From positions 1 through 53,730 of the forward strand of contig JAQXCQ010000114.1 of the NCBI GenBank assembly GCA_029251785.1: a DNA stretch of 53,730 nt. Direction: 5' to 3'. A program made the translations under genes and the position numbers. The DNA is from Maricaulis sp. (GTDB lineage: Bacteria; Pseudomonadota; Alphaproteobacteria; Caulobacterales; Maricaulaceae). A model generated the notes under the pieces. The model ran no database searches and was not told the DNA's origin. It was given only the letters and a program-made list of their open reading frames with translations. Below are positions 1-8,110 of this stretch, piece after piece. Position 1 is the stretch's first letter. Every line of letters starts with the position of its first letter.

Positions 1-672
1 CTGGTTGAAGACGATGAGGGGCTGGCGCCGCTCGTCGTTCGACATCTGTGTGAAAGCGGGCTGGAGGCTGATTGGGCCGCCTCGGCGGAGCTGGCACAGG
101 AACGCCTCGACAGCGATCAGAGCTATGATCTGGTGGTGCTGGATGTGATGTTGCCGGGTGAGGACGGGCTGTCGTTTTGCCGCCGGATCCGCAAGACGCA
201 TGATTTGCCGATCATTATGGTGACGGCGCGGGGTGAGACCTCAGATCGTATTCGCGGGCTCGAGATTGGCGCGGATGATTACCTGCCCAAACCATTCAGC
301 CTGTGGGAGCTCGAAGCGCGTATTCGCGCCCTGCTGCGCCTGTGTGGGCGGATGCGGGCGCAGGACGATCCGGCCAGCACACGCGAGCTGGGCGATATTC
401 TGATCGATGCGGACAATCGCGCCGTGCAATGGCGCGGCAAGCCGATCGAGCTGACGCGCAGCGAGTTTGATATTCTGGACCGGCTGACCCGGCATCCCGG
501 CTCGGTGCTGACGCGGGAGCAATTGCTCAATTGTGTGCGCGGCGGTGAGACGGAGGCGTTTGACCGGGCGATTGATACGCATATTTCCAATTTACGCCAG
601 AAGCTGGAAGTGGACCCCAAGACACCGCAGCGGCTCAAGACGGTCTGGGGTGTGGGGTATAAATTTACATGA
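1..672 (+). CDS. OmpR/PhoB-type response regulator (5' partial)
   Basis: DNA-binding response regulator of a two-component system. The reading frame is open from base 1, so the start lies outside the window. The first visible residues, LVEDDEG, are the acidic pocket at the start of a receiver domain. The phospho-acceptor Asp is in VVLDVMLPGEDG (Asp codon at 142), and the conserved Lys is in LPKPFS. A C-terminal winged-helix domain follows (ELTRSEFDIL, then the recognition-helix region with DTHISNLRQKLE, ending VWGVGYKF). It overlaps the downstream kinase gene by ATGA, so the two are probably translationally coupled. It probably controls itself and the ABC transporter/protease genes that follow on the same strand; that target is inferred from position. 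Confidence 0.93.
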   Translation: MVEDDEGLAPLVVRHLCESGLEADWAASAELAQERLDSDQSYDLVVLDVMLPGEDGLSFCRRIRKTHDLPIIMVTARGETSDRIRGLEIGADDYLPKPFSLWELEARIRALLRLCGRMRAQDDPASTRELGDILIDADNRAVQWRGKPIELTRSEFDILDRLTRHPGSVLTREQLLNCVRGGETEAFDRAIDTHISNLRQKLEVDPKTPQRLKTVWGVGYKFT

Positions 673-1976
673 CTCGTTTTCGGCTCAGCCTGTTCCAGCA
701 CATCTATCTGCGCGTCATCGCGATTATCGCGGCATCGCTTGTGGGGATGATGGCCTACACCTATTTTCACCAATATTCGGCGATGGTGAATTTGTGGCAA
801 CAAGACCTGCAACAAGAAGCGGACTGGCTCGCAGCGCACTCACGGGCAACGGCGTCGAGCGAACAGATCGCAGACGCGTGGCGAAATATGCACGATGGCG
901 TGCGCTTGCAGATATATGACGCGGACGGCGCTTTGCTGGCCGACAGCTTCTCCGGTATTCATGGGCGCGCGTTGGACGAGAGTTTGACCATTAGCGCGCG
1001 TTCCGAGCGTATTCTCGACCCCGCGGGCGGTTCTCTGGTGCTTTCCCGCTTGCGGCCTGGCGCGTTCAGTGGACAGTCTGGGCTAGTCGTCACGACTTTG
1101 ATCCTGTTCCTGCTGGCGGGCGCGCTGTTGTGGCCGCTGACCCGGCATGTCACGTCAATTTTTGTTCGCTTATCCACCCTGGCATCGCGTGTCGCCGAGG
1201 GGCAGTTTGGTGCGACAATACCTGAACAGGGCGACAAGGATTTGCGGGCTCTGATTGCGTCATTCAACGCCATGTCGCGGCGCCTGAAAGATGCCGAAAT
1301 TCGAAATCACAAACTGCTGGTGGATGTCTCGCATGAATTCCGCTCGCCGCTGGGGCGGATGACGGCGCTGCTTGATACGCTGCAGCGCCATCCCGAGGAA
1401 TCCGAGGAATTGATGGGACGGTTGCGCGGTGAGCTCAGCTTGCTGGACCGACTGACCGGAGATGCCCTCAATGATGCGCGTTTCAAACCGGAGACCAGTG
1501 CGCTGGAATTGGAGGCAGTCCATCTGGGCAGCTGGGCTCAGAGTGCCTTTGAGCGTCTGATGGCAGGTGGCGGTGATTTCGCCGGGCGGTTCAACATCAC
1601 GAATTCGGCGGGTGATTGCCGCGTTAAAATTGACACGCAACGGATCATGCAAGTGCTCGGTAATCTGGTGGATAATGCACGCAGAGCGCTTGATGATCGC
1701 CCCGCTGGGGTAATTGATCTGGAAGCGAGTGTGGATGAGACCAATGCCATGCTTCGGATCACCGATAATGGACGCGGCATAGACATTGATGACATGCCGT
1801 TTGTGTTTGATCGGTTTTTTCAGGCCGGCTCCCAAAATGAGGGTTCGGGACTGGGTCTGTCGATCGCTCGGGAATTAACGCAGGCGCATGGCGGCGACCT
1901 TGTGCTCGAGGCCAGACCCGGCGGTGGGGTGATCGCGGAAATTCGTTTGCCGATTCATCCTTTGGGTGCAAATTAG
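669..1976 (+). CDS. Sensor histidine kinase (HAMP-HisKA-HATPase)
   Basis: Membrane sensor kinase, partner of the upstream regulator. An N-terminal membrane segment (about residues 13-35) and a second (about 138-157) enclose a periplasmic sensor region of roughly 100 residues, followed by a HAMP linker. The phospho-accepting His is His222 in VDVSHEFRSPLGRM. The ATPase domain has the N box (GNLVDNARRAL), G1 (DNGRGI), F box (FDRFFQAG) and G2 (GSGLGLSIA). All catalytic motifs look intact. Length (435 residues) and layout are those of CpxA/EnvZ-type kinases. The ATGA overlap with the regulator gene supports a stoichiometric pair. The stimulus cannot be read from the sequence; the adjacent exporter suggests an envelope stress or an exported substrate. 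Confidence 0.93.
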   Translation: MTRFRLSLFQHIYLRVIAIIAASLVGMMAYTYFHQYSAMVNLWQQDLQQEADWLAAHSRATASSEQIADAWRNMHDGVRLQIYDADGALLADSFSGIHGRALDESLTISARSERILDPAGGSLVLSRLRPGAFSGQSGLVVTTLILFLLAGALLWPLTRHVTSIFVRLSTLASRVAEGQFGATIPEQGDKDLRALIASFNAMSRRLKDAEIRNHKLLVDVSHEFRSPLGRMTALLDTLQRHPEESEELMGRLRGELSLLDRLTGDALNDARFKPETSALELEAVHLGSWAQSAFERLMAGGGDFAGRFNITNSAGDCRVKIDTQRIMQVLGNLVDNARRALDDRPAGVIDLEASVDETNAMLRITDNGRGIDIDDMPFVFDRFFQAGSQNEGSGLGLSIARELTQAHGGDLVLEARPGGGVIAEIRLPIHPLGAN

Positions 1977-2081
1977 TATTATTATTCAGTGTATTACACG
2001 CCTACACTTTCCCGACATTTGCCGCAAACTCAGCTGACATGATGGCGCCAGGCTTCTTCCAAACCCCGGAAGGAGACCCTT

Positions 2082-2795
2082 ATGAGTACAGTTATTCAGC
2101 TACAGTCCGCGTCCAAGACCTATTCGGTCGACAAGCGGGACATCACCGTCTTGCAGCCCACTGATCTGACCGTCGAGCGCGGCGAGTTTATCGCCGTGAC
2201 TGGCCCCTCAGGGTCCGGCAAATCGACCCTACTCAATCTGATCACTGGCATCGACCACCCTACGGGTGGGATGGTGATTGTGGACGGGCAGAATTTCGGC
2301 GGTCTGTCGGAGAGCAAGCTGGCGCATTTGCGCGGCAAGCTGGTGGGTATTGTGTTTCAGTTTTTCCAGCTGATCCCGACCCTGACATCACTTGAAAACA
2401 TCGTCCTGGCGATGGATTTGGTGGGTGCGATACCCGGCGGACAACGCCGCAAGCGGGCGATGACTTTGCTCGAGCAAGTGGGTGTCGGCGAGCAGGCCAA
2501 CAAGCTGCCCTCGCGCCTGTCAGGCGGCGAGCAGCAGCGCGTGGCGATTGCCCGCGCCCTGGCCAATGACCCATCCGTGCTGATCGCCGATGAGCCAACC
2601 GGCAATCTGGACAGCGTCAATGCGGAGAAAGTGCGGGCGATCTTCGCACAATGCGCTGCGGACGGCCGCACCGTGATTGTTGCAACGCACGATCCACGCG
2701 GTTTGGAACAATTTGATCGTGTGATCAAAATCAGCGATGGCGTGACCACGGAAACACCGCGCACTGTCGTCTCAGCACCGGTGGCGGCACAATGA
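2082..2795 (+). CDS. ABC transporter ATP-binding protein, MacB/LolD-like
   Basis: Cytoplasmic ATPase of a MacB/LolD-type transporter (237 residues). It has Walker A GPSGSGKST at residues 41-49, a Q-loop in VFQFFQLIPT, signature LSGGEQQR at about 146-153, Walker B VLIADEP from about 166, and the H-loop in ATHDPR. The start is preceded by a strong Shine-Dalgarno (GGAAGGAGA). A 105-bp gap separates it from the kinase gene, so it may have its own promoter. The stop overlaps the permease start as ATGA. In this class the ATPase drives mechanotransmission by FtsX-type permeases rather than classical transmembrane import. The substrate cannot be deduced. Confidence 0.92.
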   Translation: MSTVIQLQSASKTYSVDKRDITVLQPTDLTVERGEFIAVTGPSGSGKSTLLNLITGIDHPTGGMVIVDGQNFGGLSESKLAHLRGKLVGIVFQFFQLIPTLTSLENIVLAMDLVGAIPGGQRRKRAMTLLEQVGVGEQANKLPSRLSGGEQQRVAIARALANDPSVLIADEPTGNLDSVNAEKVRAIFAQCAADGRTVIVATHDPRGLEQFDRVIKISDGVTTETPRTVVSAPVAAQ

Positions 2796-5212
2796 TTTCC
2801 CCGGCCCTGAAAAAGGTATTTGCCGACTTCACCACGCGGTGGAGCCGTTCTTTGATGACGCTGGCGGGACTGGTGATCGGCATATCTGCCGTGATCGGCG
2901 TCGCCTCGGCATTTCTTATTCTCAATGATGATTTGCAGGAAAATTTCGTTCGAACGACGCCGCCCAATGTCTCGGCGGTGGTGGGTGAGCTGACGTCTGA
3001 CCAGGTGCAACGTTTGGCTGGCATCCCCGGTGTGGAGGCGGTGGAGGAGCGTCGTGCAACCCTGGTCCGGCTCGAAATCCGGCCGGATGTCTGGTTCAAC
3101 ACGATGCTGTTTGTCGTGGAAGATTTCGACGATATGCGCATCGCCACGATCGATCCGGAAACCGGTTCCTGGCCTGCGATGGACGGCGAAGTGCTGATCG
3201 AGCGTGATGGCCGTTACTATATCAACACGCAGTTTGGCGAGCAGATGAATTTCCGCTTCAGTGACGGCACAGAGCGCGCGCTGACTTATACCGGTCAGGT
3301 GCATGATGCCGGGCAGCCCCCCACGCATATGGAACGTCTGATCTATGGCTATATCACTCGGGCGACCTATGACAGCTGGGGTCTGGATAACCAATACACA
3401 CGTCTTTTGATGACGGTGACGGATGAGGCACAAGCCCTTCCCGAGCCGCAATCGGAAGCGGCGTCGATGCATGCCGCTCCCGAACCGGATTCCCGCGCGC
3501 AATACGCCGCGGACCATTTGATCCCGGTGATGGATTTCATGGGCAAGGAATTTGTCACGGCATCGGTCCTGGATGCGGAAAACCACCCACACAAATTCCA
3601 GATGGTGTCGATCATGGCTCTGCTGACGGGGCTGATGCTCACGGCAATGACCTTGTGTGCGGCCCTGACCATCAATCTGATTGATTCCATCCTGACCGCG
3701 GAAATTCGCAATATCGGTGTGATGAAGGCGATTGGCGGACGTCATGGCCAGATCCTGCGACCCTATCTTCTGGGCATGGGTGCGCTGGGAGGCCTGGCGG
3801 CGATGATTGGCCTGTCCTTCGCGTTGAATTTTGGCCGCGGTCTGGCGGACATTGCCGCCCGCATGATCAATTTCAACATTCTGACCGAGACCGATCCGAT
3901 CTGGCTGGCACCGTCGATGGTCGCTCTGGGCATGGTGATCCCGGTCCTTCTGACCTGGTGGCGGGTTGACCAGGCGATCCGAAAGCCGGTGCGTGTGGCG
4001 TTGCAAAATGACGCGCATTTGCAGACCGGCTCCTCGCAGCTTCACTTTACGCGCACGATCGGCTGGATACCGCTGGTGCCACGCATGGCCCTGCGCAATC
4101 TGTTCCGTTCGCCGCGGCGGACCGGACTGACCGTGATGATGGTGGTGGTGGGGATTATTTCCTTCCTGATGGCCGCCAATATCCGTTCCTCCCTGTTGGA
4201 CACGGTGGATGCGGTTGACCGGACCCAGCTGGCCAGTGTTGTCGCGAGAACCCGGACGCCGGTGGACACCGATGCCATGGACCAATGGCTGACCCGCTAT
4301 GACGAAATCGAGTCGGTTGAATACTGGACCACCCGAATGAGCGAAATGCTGGAAATCGGCGAGTCGGTCGGTCGTAATCAGGCGATCAATTTTGTCCCCG
4401 AAGATATGGCCATGCTGGTGCCCGATATGATGGAGGGTGAATGGCTGAGCGCGGATCGCCCATCCGGAATTGTCATCAGCACTCTGATGCATATCGATGA
4501 AGGCATGGAGGTTGGCGATGTCATGGACATCAAGGTTGGCGGTGAGCGGACCTCGGTAACTGTCATCGGCGTGGTCAAGGAATTTGGTGGCGGAGCCGTG
4601 TATGGAACCGAAGCTCTGGCGAGCACGCTGGGGCTGGATACCGAAGCCTCGAATGCCATCCTGATCCGTCTGCGCGATCGTTCGATGCTGACGCAAATTC
4701 GCTTCGGTCGTGCCCTGGAAACAGCGATGCTGGCGGACGATTGGAGTGTGTTCGCCGTGAGCACAAACAGCGATCTTGAAGCTGTGATCTCCGGACATCT
4801 CGACATCATTGCCCGTGCCCTGGAGGTTGTCGCCGTGGTGATGCTGGCGGTGTGTGCACTGGGTCTGGCTTCTTCGACCAGTGTCAGCGTGATCGAGCGC
4901 ACCCGCGAGATCGGCGTGCTCAAGGCAATAGGCGGGCGTGGTGGCGCGATCCGGGGGATATTCCTCTGGGAAGCGGTGTTTGTCGCCCTCATCGGGTGGG
5001 GCATTGCGACCGTGCTTGCGCCGATACCAAGCGAAATCGTGTCGACCAATTTCGGCATTGTGATGGTGCAATACCCGTTCAATTACAAAGCCGAAATCTG
5101 GAGCATTCCGATGGCCGCTTGCATTGCTCTGATCATCGCCATCCTGGCCAGCATTTTGCCGGCCCAGGCGGCCGCACGGCACTCGGTAAGAGAGGCGATC
5201 CAGTCGGTCTGA
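2792..5212 (+). CDS. Double FtsX-domain ABC permease
   Basis: Large inner-membrane permease (806 residues) paired with the preceding ATPase. It reads as two tandem MacB-PCD/FtsX units. Unit 1 has a first helix near residues 20-42, a periplasmic domain to about 265, then three helices to about 400. Unit 2 repeats the plan: a helix near 445-465 after RNLFRSPRRTG, a periplasmic domain, then helices from about 670 to the end. The cytoplasmic phrase IRNIGVMKAIGGRHGQI in unit 1 is echoed by TREIGVLKAIGGRGGAI in unit 2, showing the internal duplication. One chain could therefore supply both halves of the transporter. The family includes lipoprotein or peptide exporters and mechanotransmission devices; which applies here is not determinable. 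Confidence 0.9.
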   Translation: MISPALKKVFADFTTRWSRSLMTLAGLVIGISAVIGVASAFLILNDDLQENFVRTTPPNVSAVVGELTSDQVQRLAGIPGVEAVEERRATLVRLEIRPDVWFNTMLFVVEDFDDMRIATIDPETGSWPAMDGEVLIERDGRYYINTQFGEQMNFRFSDGTERALTYTGQVHDAGQPPTHMERLIYGYITRATYDSWGLDNQYTRLLMTVTDEAQALPEPQSEAASMHAAPEPDSRAQYAADHLIPVMDFMGKEFVTASVLDAENHPHKFQMVSIMALLTGLMLTAMTLCAALTINLIDSILTAEIRNIGVMKAIGGRHGQILRPYLLGMGALGGLAAMIGLSFALNFGRGLADIAARMINFNILTETDPIWLAPSMVALGMVIPVLLTWWRVDQAIRKPVRVALQNDAHLQTGSSQLHFTRTIGWIPLVPRMALRNLFRSPRRTGLTVMMVVVGIISFLMAANIRSSLLDTVDAVDRTQLASVVARTRTPVDTDAMDQWLTRYDEIESVEYWTTRMSEMLEIGESVGRNQAINFVPEDMAMLVPDMMEGEWLSADRPSGIVISTLMHIDEGMEVGDVMDIKVGGERTSVTVIGVVKEFGGGAVYGTEALASTLGLDTEASNAILIRLRDRSMLTQIRFGRALETAMLADDWSVFAVSTNSDLEAVISGHLDIIARALEVVAVVMLAVCALGLASSTSVSVIERTREIGVLKAIGGRGGAIRGIFLWEAVFVALIGWGIATVLAPIPSEIVSTNFGIVMVQYPFNYKAEIWSIPMAACIALIIAILASILPAQAAARHSVREAIQSV

Positions 5213-5270
5213 TGACGTGTCTTACGTCCTTGAAAACAAATTCAATCAAAACCTTTTGAAAGGAAAACCA

Positions 5271-6197
5271 ATGAAATATTCAATTCGAAATATCGCCCTG
5301 GCTGGTGGTGTAATGCTCGCGCTCATGGCCGACGCTCCGGCCCAGGCCCAGATCGTTGCCGAGGCCGAACTGACGCGTGGCTCGAAGGGGCATTTTCTGA
5401 CCGAGATGATGATCAATGGTCAGGGGCCGTACACGGTGCTGGTCGATACGGCTGCGTCCGCGACATTCCTGATGCAAACGACCGCGGGTGCGTTGGGGCT
5501 GACCGAGACTGGCGGCCATGGCGGCATGGCGCAGACGGCGACGGGCCAGGTTGAGATCACGCTCTACAATCTGGAGTCTCTGGTCTTTGATGATTTAGAT
5601 TTTGGTGCAGTCCGCGTTGTCGGTGCGCCGGCGGACCACCCCGATCTGGCGATGGATGGCGTGGATGCGATTATCGGCGCTGATCTGCTCGGCGACTATT
5701 TGCTCGAGTTTGACCAGAGCAATGGCCAGATCCGTTTGCATGAAAGCGCGGCAGAACTGACCTCAAACATGGATGACTGGATCGAAGTTCCGGTGCGCTC
5801 GGGGATTGCGGGATTGCTGTTTACCGACGTCACGGTCAATGAAGCGAACGTCGCCGCCTTGATCGATACCGGTGCGTCGCGCGTGATCGTCAACATGTCG
5901 ACGGCGCAGGTGGCCGGATACCGTCACGGGGATCCGCGCGCCAGCATGGATGATCCTCTAATCGGTTTTGGCGGTACGCAATCACAGGCTTTCAAGGTTA
6001 CCGGTGCAGATCTGGAATGGGGTGATTTGATCCGCGAAGACCAAACCATCACCATCTCTGAAACGCCGGTTTTTGATGCGATTGGTTTGTCGGACGGACC
6101 GGCCATGATTGCTGGCGCGCCACTTTTTGGTCAGCGTGATTTTGTCATCGACTATACGCGTATGGCGGTCTGGATTTCCCCCCTAGAGGTTCAGTGA
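5271..6197 (+). CDS. Exported two-lobed retropepsin-like aspartyl protease
   Basis: Predicted periplasmic protease (308 residues). The ATG at 5271 is preferred to an upstream in-frame start at 5217 because GAAAGGAAAACC precedes it and a clean signal peptide follows (hydrophobic IALAGGVMLALMA, likely cleavage after AQA). Two aspartyl-protease-like motifs are visible: LVDTAAS at Asp59 and LIDTGAS at Asp199, each followed by a hydrophobic stretch and later a Gly-rich strand (IIGADLLG, IAGAPLFG). Most bacterial relatives have one lobe and dimerise; here both lobes sit on one chain, as in pepsin. The first motif has Ala where Gly is usual, so activity is uncertain. It closes the regulator-kinase-exporter gene string and is followed by a terminator. 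Confidence 0.85.
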   Translation: MKYSIRNIALAGGVMLALMADAPAQAQIVAEAELTRGSKGHFLTEMMINGQGPYTVLVDTAASATFLMQTTAGALGLTETGGHGGMAQTATGQVEITLYNLESLVFDDLDFGAVRVVGAPADHPDLAMDGVDAIIGADLLGDYLLEFDQSNGQIRLHESAAELTSNMDDWIEVPVRSGIAGLLFTDVTVNEANVAALIDTGASRVIVNMSTAQVAGYRHGDPRASMDDPLIGFGGTQSQAFKVTGADLEWGDLIREDQTITISETPVFDAIGLSDGPAMIAGAPLFGQRDFVIDYTRMAVWISPLEVQ

Positions 6198-6264
6198 CGC
6201 CGTAACCGCCCGCATGGGCGCGCGGTAATTGGTCCCTAGATATTGTCGCTCGCCTTCGGGTGAT

Positions 6265-6301
6265 GGAGCTGTTCGGCAGCCGCCGGACAGCTCCTTTTTT
6301 T
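6265..6301 (+). terminator. Rho-independent terminator after the protease gene
   Basis: GGAGCTGT (6265-6272) pairs perfectly with ACAGCTCC (6287-6294), and a run of T follows immediately. It lies 67 bp beyond the protease stop and ends the leftmost plus-strand transcript. Confidence 0.85.
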
Positions 6302-6311
6302 AAATCGGCAC

Positions 6312-6346
6312 AAAAAAACGCCCCGCAGTTTGACTGCGAGGCGTTT
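6312..6346 (-). terminator. Rho-independent terminator of the porin gene (minus strand)
   Basis: Read on the minus strand, AAACGCC and CGCAGT pair across a short loop with ACTGCG and GGCGTTT. The T-rich tail corresponds to the plus-strand A run at 6312-6318. It lies about 25 bp past the porin stop. With the plus-strand terminator next to it, this closes a convergent gene pair. Confidence 0.82.
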
Positions 6347-6369
6347 CAGTTTGGGGTATTCGGTAAGGC

Positions 6370-7926
6370 TTAGAATGCAGCCTGTACGCCGAACAGGAAT
6401 ACATCTGTTGTGGCGTCACGCTCGGACCAGGTCGCGCCAGCTGGCTGGTTGCCACCGCTGACGAAGTTGAGCGGTGCCCAACCATCGACATGGATGTATT
6501 CGCCAAACATGTTGACGCCCGGTGCGACGTCATAGGCGACGCCAGCAACAAACTGGTTCTGGCGTTCCCATGGTGCGCCATCAGGGCCGGCGATGAAGCG
6601 TGAAAATTCGAGTGACAGCATCACATCGCTCTTGTGACCCATATCGATAGCAGTGCGGCCACCGAGGGTGAATGCCTGGGCTTCATGCGCTTCAAATCCG
6701 GCAAGCGGATGTGGTGCCGGGAATGGAACCTGTGTGCCCGGCCATACCTCGGTCGTGGAAGCAAATTCGCCCAGCAGCTCGAAGCCACCGAGATTCATGC
6801 GGGAATACACGGAATAGGCCGGGTTGTTGTCCTGACACGGTGTGAAATGCGTGATTGGATAGCTCTGACAGTATGCGCTGCCGTGTGTGTAGCTGGCACC
6901 GAGCATGACGGAGTTTCCGCCGCCCATGTCCGCTGTGTAGTTGGCGTCGACCGCGAAATTGTTGAGGCGTGATGGAACACTGGTGTTCTCAACAGGTGAG
7001 TTGTGAGCCCGGAACTGGGCACCGCCCTGAATCGCCATTGCGCGCAGGTTGAAGCCGTTCTCAGTGTAGCCAACCATACCACCGTAGGCGAGGCCAGCAA
7101 AGGAATGCCAGTTGGAGGAGTTGGTGAACGGGCTGACCGTGTCGTTGAGGCCGAATGGTGTGTCCATCTTACCGATTGCGGCATAGACGGGCGATTCATT
7201 CAGATCGCCCCACATGACGTAGGCGCGGCGCATCTGAACGACATTGCGGCCCAGAGCCGTGATTGTACCCTGACCAAAGCTTTGTTCCGGATTGTAGAGC
7301 ATTTCAACATAACCGGTGATGTTGTCGCTCAGACGGGCCGTCATCGCCAAATTGGCGGAGTGAACGACCATTTCGGAAACGGTTTCACCAATCTGGTTGT
7401 TGGAGGTTGGGTGGCGCATCAGCCAGCCAAATTTGCTGTCGGTGCTGGCGGTCTGATAGTTGGCCAGAACGGTGACGCCACCGCCCAGTGTGACCCGGTT
7501 GTGCAGCTCGCCGTTTTGCAGGGCTTCCAGCTGGGTCAGCATGTGGGTGTTGGTGTTTTCAGCGTGGTCCAGAACGGAGTAGCTGTATTCGGCATTGGTG
7601 CCGACAAGGCCGCGAAGTTCGGATATAGATTCGATGGCGACCGGGGCGTCATCATTGTGGGCGACGTGGATCATTTCATGACGATCGCCATGGTGGGCCT
7701 GATGATCACCGTGGTGCTCCACTGTGACTTCAACGTCGTGGCGTTCCTGGGAAGCGGCGCGGCTGGCGGCCAGCATTTCCATCAGCTCGCGGTTGGCGGC
7801 TTCAAGCTGCATGATCCGCGCTTCGAGCGTGTCGAGGCGATCATCGGTACTTTGAGCGAAGGCCGGTGTGGCGAGCAAGGCCAGTGTTAAGGCGCTGGCT
7901 GCGCAGGTGAATTTGGCAAATTTCAT
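6370..7926 (-). CDS. Outer-membrane porin with N-terminal coiled coil and His-rich segment
   Basis: Predicted outer-membrane beta-barrel (518 residues). There is a classical signal peptide cleaved after AFA. A coiled coil follows at about residues 28-60 (LDTLEARIMQLEAANREL), then a charged segment very rich in His (about residues 68-98, containing HHGD and HQAHHGD). The remainder is a barrel of alternating strands ending in the typical terminal Phe (GVQAAF). The plan matches coiled-coil-anchored porins, including LbtU-type siderophore porins. The His-rich stretch could bind a divalent metal such as zinc, copper or nickel; that is inference. It is a single gene with its own terminator. The 184-bp upstream gap must hold its promoter, but no confident -35/-10 pair was found there. 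Confidence 0.82.
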   Translation of the reverse strand: MKFAKFTCAASALTLALLATPAFAQSTDDRLDTLEARIMQLEAANRELMEMLAASRAASQERHDVEVTVEHHGDHQAHHGDRHEMIHVAHNDDAPVAIESISELRGLVGTNAEYSYSVLDHAENTNTHMLTQLEALQNGELHNRVTLGGGVTVLANYQTASTDSKFGWLMRHPTSNNQIGETVSEMVVHSANLAMTARLSDNITGYVEMLYNPEQSFGQGTITALGRNVVQMRRAYVMWGDLNESPVYAAIGKMDTPFGLNDTVSPFTNSSNWHSFAGLAYGGMVGYTENGFNLRAMAIQGGAQFRAHNSPVENTSVPSRLNNFAVDANYTADMGGGNSVMLGASYTHGSAYCQSYPITHFTPCQDNNPAYSVYSRMNLGGFELLGEFASTTEVWPGTQVPFPAPHPLAGFEAHEAQAFTLGGRTAIDMGHKSDVMLSLEFSRFIAGPDGAPWERQNQFVAGVAYDVAPGVNMFGEYIHVDGWAPLNFVSGGNQPAGATWSERDATTDVFLFGVQAAF

Positions 7927-8110
7927 TGTGTCCCCTCCGTTTGAATCAGATCACAGCGTGTGACCTGCCCCCCAGATTTTCTGTGAATCAGTCGGGAGGC
8001 GTAAGCCGGGGATAGCGGAATTCGTGGTTAATTCGAGCGAAATTGTTGCATAAAATTATTCCATTTCGAAGTGTTGCCCAACGGAGACAGCCACGGCCAC
8101 ATTGCGAGAT

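Noticed and set aside
2357-5182. 941-codon open frame on the minus strand opposite the FtsX permease gene
   Set aside because: It is antisense to a well-supported permease, is rich in His, Arg, Gln and Asp in a random-looking mix, and has no domain or motif. Long shadow frames are expected in GC-rich genes.
7003-7890. 295-codon plus-strand frame opposite the porin gene
   Set aside because: The porin has a signal peptide, barrel strands and a terminal Phe; the opposite frame has no motif and no ribosome-binding site.
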